In this document: piece after piece, positions 17,066 through 25,029 of the stretch | Numbering within the stretch: the stretch's first letter is position 1 | Layout: each line of letters opens with the position of its first letter | Assembly (NCBI RefSeq): GCF_023573145.1 | Contig: NZ_CP097635.1 | Span: 2,480,001 to 2,544,000, forward strand | Direction: 5' to 3' | From: Aquincola tertiaricarbonis | GTDB taxonomy: Bacteria > Pseudomonadota > Gammaproteobacteria > Burkholderiales > Burkholderiaceae_C | DNA: 64,000 bases | Notes under the pieces: model-generated | What the model saw: only the letters and a program-made list of their open reading frames with translations | What the model was told of the DNA's origin: nothing | Database searches by the model: none | Translations under genes and position numbers: made by a program

Positions 17066-17400
17066 GGACCTGTCTCCTGGCTGGGTGCACCGTGTCGGCA
17101 TCACCCTTGTTGTGTTGGCACCTTCAAGGTGCGAATTCACTCTATCCACGCCCCTGTTGAGTGCAAAGAACGTGTAAACCCGAATGAACAAACGTGAACG
17201 TCCGCGCCGGCGTGCACAGCGTTTGTGCATTTGGATACATGCCATCGCCGCAGGGTGATGGCGGCTTCGCGGAAGTGTCACGCTGCCTCTTCCCAATGGG
17301 CGAGGCCGCAGCCTCCCCAGCGCCGGATGCGGGCGGGGCGGGCCGCTCCTACGCTGATGGCATCGAAGCATTGCGCCTGCCTTGCCGCGGCGTTCCCGCC
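17066..17400. other. 335-base intergenic region between divergent RidA-lipoprotein and hydrolase genes
   Basis: No convincing gene is seen; open frames here lack ribosome sites and family resemblance. The part near 17110-17190 is less GC-rich than its surroundings and contains the palindrome at 17118-17132. Both flanking genes point away, so promoters for both must lie here. Confidence 0.6.
17118..17132. promoter_or_regulatory. Perfect palindrome, possible MerR-type operator
   Basis: GCACCTT-C-AAGGTGC is a 7+7 base inverted repeat. It sits between a possible -35 (TTGGCA, 17115-17120) and a poor -10 (TCTATC, 17141-17146), separated by 20 bases. Long spacers with a central dyad are typical of MerR-family promoters. 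The -10 match is weak and no MerR gene is adjacent, so this is tentative. Confidence 0.3.
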
Positions 17401-18393
17401 ATGTCTCACGAAGAGTTGATCGACCGCCTGCGCCGCCAGCTGCTGGCCGGCGGCGCGCTGGCCGCCGCCGGCCTGGCGCTGCCCCTGCAGGCCCAGGCCG
17501 CCACCGCATCCCCCACCCCCGCCGCCCGACGCGGCGCATCACCAGGAGAGACCCGCATGGGCACCATCACCACCAAGGACGGCACCGAGATCTTCTTCAA
17601 GGACTGGGGCCCGAAAAACGCCCAGCCCATCATGTTCCACCACGGCTGGCCGCTGTCTTCCGACGACTGGGACACGCAGATGCTGTTCTTCGTGCAGCGC
17701 GGCTTCCGCGTGGTGGCGCACGACCGCCGCGGCCATGGCCGCAGCGCCCAGGTGCCCGAAGGCCACGACATGGACCATTACGCCGCCGACGCTTTCGCGG
17801 TGGCCGAGCACCTGGACCTGCGCAATGCAGTGCACATCGGCCACTCCACCGGTGGCGGCGAAGTGGCCCGCTACGTGGCCAGGCACGGCCAGCCCGCGGG
17901 CCGCGTGGCCAAGGCGGTGCTGGTGGCCGCGGTGCCGCCCATCATGCTCAAGACGCCGGCCTATCCCGGTGGCCTGCCGATGGAGGTGTTCGACGGCTTC
18001 CGCAAGGGGGTGGCCGACAACCGCGCCCAGATGTTCCTGGACGTGCCGGCCGGCCCGTTCTACGGCTTCAACCGGCCGGGCGCCAAGGTGTACGAGGGCG
18101 TGATCCGCAACTGGTGGCGCCAGGGCATGATGGGCAGCGCCAAGGCCCATTACGACGGCATCAAGGCCTTCTCGGAAACCGACCAGACCGAAGACCTGAA
18201 GGCCATCACGGTGCCCACGCTGGTGATGCACGGCGAGGACGACCAGATCGTGCCGATCGACAACTCGGCCCGGCTGGCCGTCAAGCTGCTCAAGAACGGC
18301 ACGCTCAAGACCTACCCCGGCCTGTCGCACGGCATGCTCACCGTCAACGCCGACGTGCTCAACGCCGACCTGTTGGCCTTCATCAAGGGCTGA
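17401..18393 (+). CDS. Alpha/beta hydrolase of the non-haem chloroperoxidase/arylesterase family, possibly Tat-exported
   Basis: From 17401 the product has 330 residues and begins with a Tat-like signal (RRQLLAGG, hydrophobic stretch, cleavage near LQAQA). A second in-frame ATG at 17557 has a much better ribosome site (CAGGAGAG) and gives [18 protein letters not shown], the usual start of the cytosolic family (about 275 residues). The core is intact: GHSTGGGE nucleophile elbow, acid Asp in HGEDDQIVP, His in GLSHGML, and [12 protein letters not shown] for the oxyanion region. Such enzymes hydrolyse esters and can perform perhydrolysis/halogenation with peroxide and organic acids. Which start is used decides whether it acts in the cytoplasm or periplasm. 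Both may be used. Confidence 0.85.
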   Translation: MSHEELIDRLRRQLLAGGALAAAGLALPLQAQAATASPTPAARRGASPGETRMGTITTKDGTEIFFKDWGPKNAQPIMFHHGWPLSSDDWDTQMLFFVQRGFRVVAHDRRGHGRSAQVPEGHDMDHYAADAFAVAEHLDLRNAVHIGHSTGGGEVARYVARHGQPAGRVAKAVLVAAVPPIMLKTPAYPGGLPMEVFDGFRKGVADNRAQMFLDVPAGPFYGFNRPGAKVYEGVIRNWWRQGMMGSAKAHYDGIKAFSETDQTEDLKAITVPTLVMHGEDDQIVPIDNSARLAVKLLKNGTLKTYPGLSHGMLTVNADVLNADLLAFIKG

Positions 18394-18424
18394 GCGGCAC
18401 CGCCGCCGGGAGCGGCGAGCCAGC

Positions 18425-20527
18425 TCAGGCCGCGGCGGCGGTGGGCACGCTGAGCGTGCTGCCGCGCCGCAGCAGCAGCTCGAAGGCCTCTTCGGGCAAC
18501 GGCCGGCTGAACAGGTAGCCCTGCTGCAGCTCGCAGCCGCGGGCCAGCAGGAACTGCGACTGCTCGTCCGTCTCCACGCCTTCGGCGACCACCTGCAGGC
18601 CCAGCTCGCGGCCCAGTGTGATGATGGCCGTGGCCAGCGCGCTGTCGCGGCCGCCCCGGGCGACGTCGGTGATGAAGGCGCGGTCGATCTTCAGCTCGTT
18701 CATCGGCAGCCGTTGCAGGTGGCTCAGCGACGAATAGCCGGTGCCGAAGTCGTCCAGCGACAGACCGAAGCCGCGGTCGCGCAGCCGCGCCAGCACCTGG
18801 CTGGTGGCGGGCAGGTCGCGCATCAGCATGGTCTCGGTCAGCTCCAGCATCAGGCTGGCCGGGCTGAGCCGGTGACGTTGCATCAGGCGCTCCAGCTGCT
18901 CCAGCAGGCTGGGGTCGGCCAGGCTGGAAGCGGGCAGGTTGACCGACAGCGGCACGGTGCGCAGGCCGCGGTCGGACCAACGGCGCAGGCTGGCGCAGGC
19001 GGCTTCCAGCACCCAGTCGGTGAGTGGGCCGATGAGGCCGCATTCTTCGGCCATCGGGATGAAGCGGCCCGGTGGCACCAGGCCGCGCTGCGGATGCTGC
19101 CAGCGCACCAGCGCCTCGGCCCCCATCAACGCGCCGTTGCGCGCATCCACCTTGGCTTGGTAGTGCATGCACAGCTGCCCGCCCTGGATGGCTTGGCGCA
19201 GCTCGTTTTCCAGCAGCACGCGGTCACGGGCGCCGGCATTGAGTTCGCGATCGAAGAAGAGGTGCTGCGCCCCGCCCGCATCGCGTGCGGCGCGGGCGGC
19301 CTGCTCGGCGCAGCGGGTCAGGCCGGCCAGGTCGGTGCCGTCGCCGGGGTACATCGCGATGCCCACGCTGGCCGACAGCATCACCGGCTGCCCGGCCACG
19401 ATGACCGGTTGCCCCACGGCCGCCAGCAGCCGCTGGGCGATGGCCGAGGCACGCTCCTGCCCCGGCAGGTCGGCCACCAGCACCATGAAGGCGTTGTCGC
19501 TGAAGCGGGCCAGCACGCCGGTGTCGCCCGTCTCGCCCGCCGGGGGGCTGGTGACCACCACGTCGGCGCCGCGGATGCAGGCGCGCAGCCGCTGGGCCAC
19601 CGTGGCCAGCGCCGCATCCACCGGGCCGCGGCCGAAGGCTTCGTTCACGCCGCGCAGGCGGTCCACTTCCACGTGCAGCACCGCGCAGGCCTGGTCCTCG
19701 GCCTGGGCGCGCTCCAGCGCGGGGGCGGCCAGCTCGGTGAAGCGGCGGCGGTTGGGCAGGCCGGTCACTTCGTCGTAATGGGCCAGCTGCAGCGCGCGCT
19801 GCTCGGCCGCGATGCGCGAATCGTCCAGCGCCACGCGGGCCACGAATTCCTTGCGCAGCACGAACTCGCGCCACCAGCCGATGCCGGCCGCCAGCAGGAA
19901 CACCGTGACCACGTGGTACGACCAGTAGGCCGCTTCTTCGCCCGACATGCTGGCGTAGCGCCACAGCGCCAGCTCGAACGCGGCGACGATGGCCAGGCCC
20001 GCCACCAGCGCATGGCGGAACTGCACGCCCAGGATGACGAAGCAGTAGAACTGCAGGAAGGTGAAGTTGAGCACGCCCACCCAGCTGCGCAGCCCGGCGC
20101 CGCCTTCGGCGTCGATCCTTACCAGGATGGTGAACAGGCACATGGCCACGGTGACGATGAAGCCGGCCATCACCGCCTGCCAGTGCCGGCGCGCGACGCT
20201 GGTGAAGGAAAAGGCCAGCCCCGCCAGCAGCACCGGCAGCGCCAGCGTCAGCCGCTGCAGGTTGGCCGGACCCGGACCGAAGGCGATGCGGTCGGCCAGG
20301 TAGTCGCCGACGATCAGCAGCAGGCCCAGCAGCAAGCTGGCCTGGGCATAGCGCAGGTAGAAGCCGACGTAGTGATCGAGGAAGCGTTGCTCGTAGCCGG
20401 CGTCTGAAAAGCGCAGCAGCAGCCGCAATGGCAGCTCTGCCGCCCCCCGGTCGGGTTTTCCACGCGAAGTCTTGACGGCGTGAACGCGCATGGGTCGGGT
20501 CACTCGGCACAGCAGAAGTCGGAGCAT
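18425..20527 (-). CDS. Membrane GGDEF-EAL protein, likely c-di-GMP phosphodiesterase with degenerate GGDEF
   Basis: 700 residues from the ATG at 20527; an ATG at 20491 is an alternative. Residues about 55-225 hold several transmembrane helices of a MASE-like sensor. The GGDEF domain (about 255-410) starts normally (HYDEVTGLPNRRRF), but its active-site motif reads RFSDNAF instead of GGDEF, so cyclase activity is unlikely. The EAL domain (about 430-690) looks active: MGAEALVRWQHP, ELTETM, DDFGTGYSSL, KIDRAFI, and VAEGVE. Expected role: cleavage of c-di-GMP, with the dead GGDEF possibly sensing GTP. It is downstream of and on the same strand as the EAL-CBS-GGDEF gene, with a 122-base gap. Confidence 0.93.
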   Translation of the reverse strand: MLRLLLCRVTRPMRVHAVKTSRGKPDRGAAELPLRLLLRFSDAGYEQRFLDHYVGFYLRYAQASLLLGLLLIVGDYLADRIAFGPGPANLQRLTLALPVLLAGLAFSFTSVARRHWQAVMAGFIVTVAMCLFTILVRIDAEGGAGLRSWVGVLNFTFLQFYCFVILGVQFRHALVAGLAIVAAFELALWRYASMSGEEAAYWSYHVVTVFLLAAGIGWWREFVLRKEFVARVALDDSRIAAEQRALQLAHYDEVTGLPNRRRFTELAAPALERAQAEDQACAVLHVEVDRLRGVNEAFGRGPVDAALATVAQRLRACIRGADVVVTSPPAGETGDTGVLARFSDNAFMVLVADLPGQERASAIAQRLLAAVGQPVIVAGQPVMLSASVGIAMYPGDGTDLAGLTRCAEQAARAARDAGGAQHLFFDRELNAGARDRVLLENELRQAIQGGQLCMHYQAKVDARNGALMGAEALVRWQHPQRGLVPPGRFIPMAEECGLIGPLTDWVLEAACASLRRWSDRGLRTVPLSVNLPASSLADPSLLEQLERLMQRHRLSPASLMLELTETMLMRDLPATSQVLARLRDRGFGLSLDDFGTGYSSLSHLQRLPMNELKIDRAFITDVARGGRDSALATAIITLGRELGLQVVAEGVETDEQSQFLLARGCELQQGYLFSRPLPEEAFELLLRRGSTLSVPTAAAA

Positions 20528-20649
20528 CGCGCAGCGGCACCGCCCATGCCACCCCTATCGACCCTTGCCTTTGCCTGCTGGAGCCGCCGCCCCAACAGCC
20601 GCCGCGGTGCAGCGTGAAACCTGCCACGCGGCGCGTCGTGTTTCGGCTG

Positions 20650-22443
20650 TCAGCCCGCGCCACCCACCCCCAGCACCTGCACCCCGCAGCCTGCATGCTT
20701 GGCCAGGCGCTTGGCAGCAGCGGCGGCGTTGGCCACGCCGTCGCTGCGGCGGTAGTCGCCGGGCCGCACCGGCACCGCGCCTATGCACAGCGTGGTACAG
20801 GGGTGAAAGCGCATCACGCCGTGGCGGTCCTCGGCCTGCAGGCCGCCGGCGGCCAGGGCCTCGGCGTCGAACAGGTCGCGGGCGCGCAGGTTGAATTCGT
20901 CGACGATGGCCTGGCAGCGCTGCAGCCAGTCGCCGCTCTGGAACACCACGATGAAGTCGTCGCCGCCCACGTGGCCGACGAAGTCGCGCTGCGGGTCGGC
21001 GTGGGCGGTGATCACCTGCGCCACCATGCGGATCATCTCGTCGCCGCGCCAGTAGCCGTACTGGTCGTTGAAGGGCTTGAAATGGTTCAGGTCGGCGTAG
21101 CAGGCCGCGAACTCGCAGCCGCCGTCCAGCAACCGGTCGATATGGTCGCTGATCGGGATGTTGCCCGGCAGGAAGGTCAGCGGGTTGGCATGCCGCGCGG
21201 CCTCGATGCGCGCCTCGGTCACGGCCCGCACCAGCTGGTCGCCGGTGCCCAGGCCTCGGTAGCGCCCGCCCTCGGTGACGATGAAGCCTTCAGTCAGGTA
21301 GCGCTGGTCGGCCGAGGTGAGCACCGACGTCAGCTCCGCGATGCCGGTGTGGATGTCCACGCACAGCGGGTTGGTGTTGCCGTGCATGGTGGCCGGGCGG
21401 CGCGCATACAGCTCGCGGAAATACGGCTGCGCATAGGCATGGATGAACTGCTGGCGGTTGAGCAGCGCCACCGGCCGTTCATCCTCCACCACCGCGATGG
21501 CATGCAGCGCCGGGTCGGCGGTGAAGCGGTTGAACACCTCGTCGTGCGTGATGGCCGAAGACACCGGCGGCAGCGGCCGGCACAGCTTGGCGGCGGTCAG
21601 GCCGCCGTGGTTGGCGGCGCGGCGGCGCTGCGGCAGCACCGCCACCTCGCGGCTGGTGAGCACGGCCAGCGCGCCGGGCAGCGGCGCCTGCGCCAGCGCG
21701 GCCTGCGGACGCCCCAGGCCGTAACCCTGGCCGAGGCCGATGCCCAGGTCACGCACCACGCGCAGGTCGTCGTCGGTCTCGATGCCTTCGGCTACCAGGG
21801 CCGAGCCGAAGGTCTCGGCGATGTGCATCAGCGCCCGCAGCGTCTGCAGCTTGTCGCCGTTGCGGGCCACTTCACGGGTGAAGTACTTGTCGATCTTGAC
21901 GATCTCGGGCTTCAGCTCCGACCACAGCCGCAGGCTGGAGCGGCCGTCACCGAAGTCGTCCAGCGCCATGCCCACGCCGTGCCGGCGCAGCCACAGCACC
22001 GCATGCTGCAGCCGCTCCACGTCGCGCACGTGTTCATGCTCGGTGATCTCGATGACCAGCGCGCTGGGCGTCACGCCGCGGCTGCGCACCATCTCCATCA
22101 GCCGCTGCGGCTCCTGCACTTCCAGCAGCTGGGTGAGGGCGGCCGCGCTGAGGTTGACGAACAGCTTGCCGGTCGGGCGCTGGCGGCTCCAGCTCACCAG
22201 CGCGGCGCGCAGGCAGGCCAGCTCCAGTTCGATGCTCAGGCCCTCCTGGCGGGCGGCGGCGAACAAGGCGTCGGGATGGGCCCAGGGGCCGGCGCTGGGG
22301 CGCACCAGCGCCTCATGCCCGTGCAGGCTGCCATCGGCCAGCGACACGATGGGCTGGAAATGCATGGCCAGTGCACGCGCCTCGATCAGCGCGGCCACGG
22401 TGTCCGGCTCGCGCACGGGTTTGACGAGGGCGGTGCGGGTCAT
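20650..22443 (-). CDS. EAL-CBS-GGDEF protein, probable bifunctional or cyclase c-di-GMP enzyme
   Basis: 597 residues from the ATG at 22443; a TTG 51 bases upstream would add 17 basic residues. Domain order is inverted relative to most: EAL first (HGHEALVRP, EITEHEHV, DDFGDGRSSL, KIDKYF, VAEGIE), then a pair of CBS-like modules (about 290-420, e.g. LHAIAVVEDERPVALLNR and YLTEGFIVTEGGRYRGLGTG), then GGDEF (AACYADLNHFKPFNDQYG and VGGDDFIVVF). The GGDDF variant is compatible with cyclase activity, and the EAL motifs are mostly kept. No membrane helices are seen. It is divergent from the DUF2878-like gene. With its neighbour it may form a pair with opposite effects on c-di-GMP. Confidence 0.92.
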   Translation of the reverse strand: MTRTALVKPVREPDTVAALIEARALAMHFQPIVSLADGSLHGHEALVRPSAGPWAHPDALFAAARQEGLSIELELACLRAALVSWSRQRPTGKLFVNLSAAALTQLLEVQEPQRLMEMVRSRGVTPSALVIEITEHEHVRDVERLQHAVLWLRRHGVGMALDDFGDGRSSLRLWSELKPEIVKIDKYFTREVARNGDKLQTLRALMHIAETFGSALVAEGIETDDDLRVVRDLGIGLGQGYGLGRPQAALAQAPLPGALAVLTSREVAVLPQRRRAANHGGLTAAKLCRPLPPVSSAITHDEVFNRFTADPALHAIAVVEDERPVALLNRQQFIHAYAQPYFRELYARRPATMHGNTNPLCVDIHTGIAELTSVLTSADQRYLTEGFIVTEGGRYRGLGTGDQLVRAVTEARIEAARHANPLTFLPGNIPISDHIDRLLDGGCEFAACYADLNHFKPFNDQYGYWRGDEMIRMVAQVITAHADPQRDFVGHVGGDDFIVVFQSGDWLQRCQAIVDEFNLRARDLFDAEALAAGGLQAEDRHGVMRFHPCTTLCIGAVPVRPGDYRRSDGVANAAAAAKRLAKHAGCGVQVLGVGGAG

Positions 22444-22657
22444 CCGCCGGGGCGGCGCCCGCAGATGGAAGCGGGTCGCTTCATGGCGGAACAACTCAGG
22501 AGTTGGCCGCCACTGTCTCCGCCCGCGGTGAAGGTTTCATGACAGGCCGGTCGCACACGGCCTGTCTCGGCTCGCCTCGGTTCTACTCAGCCGGTATCGT
22601 CTGGCCAACGAGGCCCTGGGGAACCCAGGCGTTCAGATCGTCCAACCGCGTCACCTC

Positions 22658-23215
22658 ATGTCCCCACCTCCACGTCCCTGGCCCCGCCGTCTCCTGCCCT
22701 TCGCCCAGTTCGCGCTCACCCAGGCCGCCTGGTTCGCTTGCGTCCTTGGTGCGGCCCGGGGCCAGCCGGGCTGGGGAATCGCCGTCGCTGCCGTGGTGGT
22801 GGTGCTGAACTTCCTGGTGAGCGATCGGCGCCGCGCCGACGCGGCGCTGCTGCTGCTGGCGCTGGCCATCGGCCTGGCCTGGGACACGCTGCTGCTGCGG
22901 CTGGAGGTCGTGGTCTACGCCGCGCCGGGCCCGCTGGCCGGCTGGGCGCCGGGCTGGATCCTGGCGCTGTGGGCGCTGTTCGCGGTGCTGGTTCGCCAGC
23001 CGATGGCCTGGCTGCATGGCCGGCCGCTGCTGGCGGCGGCGCTGGGGGCCGTGGGCGGGCCGCTGTCGTATGCGAGTGCGGTGGCGCTGGGGGCCGGCAC
23101 CTTGCCCGACCGGCCGATGGCGCTGGTGGTGCTGGCCGTGGGCTGGGCCGCCATCACGCCGGTGCTGACCGAGGCCGCACGCGCGCTGTCGGCGCGCGCC
23201 ACGGCGCCTGGCTGA
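22658..23215 (+). CDS. Small integral membrane protein, DUF2878-like
   Basis: 185 residues with about five to six hydrophobic helices: FAQFALTQAAWFACVLGAA, GIAVAAVVVVLNFLVSD, ALLLLALAIGLAWDTLLL, WILALWALFAVLV, GAVGGPLSYASAVALGAG and MALVVLAVGWAAITPVL. The pattern, especially the tryptophan-rich fourth helix and GxxGGPLSYxxxxxLG, fits the uncharacterised DUF2878 family. No catalytic motif is evident. It is convergent with the chemoreceptor gene, only 18 bases away, and has no operon partner. The ATG at 22658 has no strong ribosome site. Function unknown. Confidence 0.75.
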   Translation: MSPPPRPWPRRLLPFAQFALTQAAWFACVLGAARGQPGWGIAVAAVVVVLNFLVSDRRRADAALLLLALAIGLAWDTLLLRLEVVVYAAPGPLAGWAPGWILALWALFAVLVRQPMAWLHGRPLLAAALGAVGGPLSYASAVALGAGTLPDRPMALVVLAVGWAAITPVLTEAARALSARATAPG

Positions 23216-23233
23216 CCGCCGGCCAGCCCCGGC

Positions 23234-24790
23234 TCACCCCAGCCGGAACACCTTCACCGCATCCACCAGCTGCACGGCCTGGCTGCGCAGCGATTCGGAG
23301 GCGGCGGCGCTTTGCTCCACCAGCGCGGCGTTCTGCTGCGTGGCATGGTCCAGCTGCTGCACGGCTTCGCTCACCTGGGCCACGCCGGAGCTCTGCTCGC
23401 CGCTGGCCGCGCTGATCTCGGTGACGATCTCGCTGACGCGCTGGATGGACGACACCACCTCGGACATCGTGGCGCCGGTCTTGTCCACCAGCAGGCTGCC
23501 TTGCTCCACCCGCTCGGTGCTGGCAGAGATCAGCGACTTGATCTCCTTGGCCGCCTCGGCGCTGCGCTGGGCCAGGCTGCGCACTTCACCGGCCACCACG
23601 GCAAAGCCGCGGCCCTGTTCGCCCGCACGTGCCGCTTCCACGGCGGCGTTCAAGGCCAGGATGTTGGTCTGGAAGGCGATGCCGTCGATCACGCTGGTGA
23701 TCTCGGAGATCTTGGTGCTGCTTTCGTTGATGGCCTTCATGGTCTTGACGACCTCGTCCACCACTTCGCCTGCTTCGATGGCCACCTGCGATGCACGGCC
23801 CGACAACTGCGTGGCCAGCCGTGCATTGTCGGAATTGAGGCTGGACGCGCTGCCCAGCTGCTCCATCGAGGCGGCGGTCTCCTCCAGCGCCGAGGCCTGC
23901 TGCTCGGTGCGCATCGACAGGTCGTTGGTGCCGGCGGAGATCTCGCCCGCCGCGGTGGACACGCTCTCGGCCGATTGCCGCACCTGCTGGATCAGGCCGG
24001 CCAGCTGCAGCCGCATGCGATCGAGCTGGAACATCAGGCTCGACTGGTCCGAGGGCTGCGTCTGGAAATGCACGCGCAGGTCGCCGCTGGCGATGACGGT
24101 GGCCGCCTGGATGGTGTCCTTCGGGTCGGCGCCCAGCTGCTGCATCACCGAGCGCGTCATGAACAGGCCCAGCGCGCCGCCGATCACGGCGCCCCCCAGC
24201 ACCATGCCCAGGATCCAGGTGGCGGTGGTGTCCACCAGATGGGTCACGCGTTCGGCACTGGCCTGGGCGTAGGCTTCCTGCAGCTTGCCGGCGTTGATGA
24301 ACAGCTCACGCACCTTCACGTGCAGCGGGTCGGTGCTGGCCTTGAGCTCCTCCATCGCGCCGTCGTTGTTGCCGGCCTGGCCCAGCGCATACAGCCGGTT
24401 GACGGAGGCCATGTAGGTGCCCCAGACCTGCTTGAGTTCATCGCCCGTGCGGCGCATCTCCGGCGTGGGCGATTCGCTCACCAGGTAGCTGATGGCGGCT
24501 TCGACCGAGGCTTGCGTCTTCTCGTTTTGCGAAAGCGTCTGTTCCCGGCTCTTGGCATCGGGCTTCAGGATGAAGGGGTACATGCGCCGGAAGTGCACCG
24601 CGGCCTGCCGGCCGCCATCGACCACCAGGCGCAGCGGCACCACGGTGCCGGTGTACATCTCGCTTTGCGAGGCGCTGACGCTTCGCAGCTGCGTGATGCC
24701 GATGGCACCGACGGTGATCAGCGAGCAGACGAAGAAGGCAATGAGGATCAGCAGCTTCTTTGACAGGGCCAAGCTCTTCAACAGGTTCAC
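23234..24790 (-). CDS. Methyl-accepting chemotaxis protein
   Basis: 518 residues from a GTG at 24790, preferred over the ATG at 24805 because AAAGGAA lies five bases upstream and [14 protein letters not shown] matches common receptor starts. TM1 is about residues 10-32. A periplasmic four-helix-bundle ligand domain follows ([32 protein letters not shown]). TM2 is [20 protein letters not shown], followed by a HAMP-like linker. The cytoplasmic hairpin is intact, with tip sequence [20 protein letters not shown]. There is no C-terminal pentapeptide tether for CheR/CheB; it ends VKVFRLG. A near-perfect sigma-28 promoter lies at 24866-24892, placing it in the flagellar/chemotaxis regulon. The ligand is unknown. 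Confidence 0.95.
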   Translation of the reverse strand: MNLLKSLALSKKLLILIAFFVCSLITVGAIGITQLRSVSASQSEMYTGTVVPLRLVVDGGRQAAVHFRRMYPFILKPDAKSREQTLSQNEKTQASVEAAISYLVSESPTPEMRRTGDELKQVWGTYMASVNRLYALGQAGNNDGAMEELKASTDPLHVKVRELFINAGKLQEAYAQASAERVTHLVDTTATWILGMVLGGAVIGGALGLFMTRSVMQQLGADPKDTIQAATVIASGDLRVHFQTQPSDQSSLMFQLDRMRLQLAGLIQQVRQSAESVSTAAGEISAGTNDLSMRTEQQASALEETAASMEQLGSASSLNSDNARLATQLSGRASQVAIEAGEVVDEVVKTMKAINESSTKISEITSVIDGIAFQTNILALNAAVEAARAGEQGRGFAVVAGEVRSLAQRSAEAAKEIKSLISASTERVEQGSLLVDKTGATMSEVVSSIQRVSEIVTEISAASGEQSSGVAQVSEAVQQLDHATQQNAALVEQSAAASESLRSQAVQLVDAVKVFRLG

Positions 24791-24865
24791 GTCATTCCTT
24801 TCCATCCGATGAACGACCGGGGCGACAGTCCGCCTGCCGCGGACCCGCCCCTTGTTACGTTTGCG

Positions 24866-24892
24866 GTATCGGCAGGCGGCCGACGTTCTTGA
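24866..24892 (-). promoter_or_regulatory. Sigma-28 (FliA) promoter of the first chemoreceptor gene
   Basis: On the minus strand: TCAAGAAC (24892-24885), an 11-base spacer, then GCCGATAC (24873-24866). This matches the TCAAG/TAAAG -35 and GCCGATA -10 of flagellar sigma factor promoters with exact spacing. Transcription would start near 24859, about 70 bases before the start codon. Confidence 0.85.
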
Positions 24893-24938
24893 TCAGGGCT
24901 TGCTGACTGACGCGGCATGACGTTACATGTGACGAATT

Positions 24939-24960
24939 GCTCGCCGTATTGCGAGTTTTT
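24939..24960 (+). terminator. Short terminator-like hairpin in the autotransporter upstream region
   Basis: CTCGC (24940-24944) pairs with GCGAG (24951-24955) around a 6-base loop and is followed by TTTTT. The stem is only five to six base pairs. It could weakly stop plus-strand transcription that enters upstream of the autotransporter, or act as an attenuator if the promoter is further upstream. Confidence 0.35.
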
Positions 24961-24973
24961 GACTGCCATCGGG

Positions 24974-25008
24974 CTGCCTACGCTGCCGCACCTTTTTTAA
25001 GTAGGCAG
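24974..25008 (+). promoter_or_regulatory. Leader stem-loop upstream of the autotransporter start
   Basis: CTGCCTAC (24974-24981) pairs perfectly with GTAGGCAG (25001-25008). The 19-base loop contains a T6 run. It ends 21 bases before the TTG start and could influence translation initiation. Confidence 0.4.
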
Positions 25009-25029
25009 GTACAGCAGGTGCACTCTTCG

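Noticed and set aside
24993..24998. T6 tract upstream of the autotransporter as a phase-variation switch
   Set aside because: Six bases is too short to slip often, and the tract lies in a hairpin loop, not in a clear promoter spacer or coding frame.
24937..25029. Extending the autotransporter to an upstream TTG at 24937
   Set aside because: The added 31 residues break the extended signal peptide and cross hairpins. The ESPR begins exactly at the TTG at 25030.
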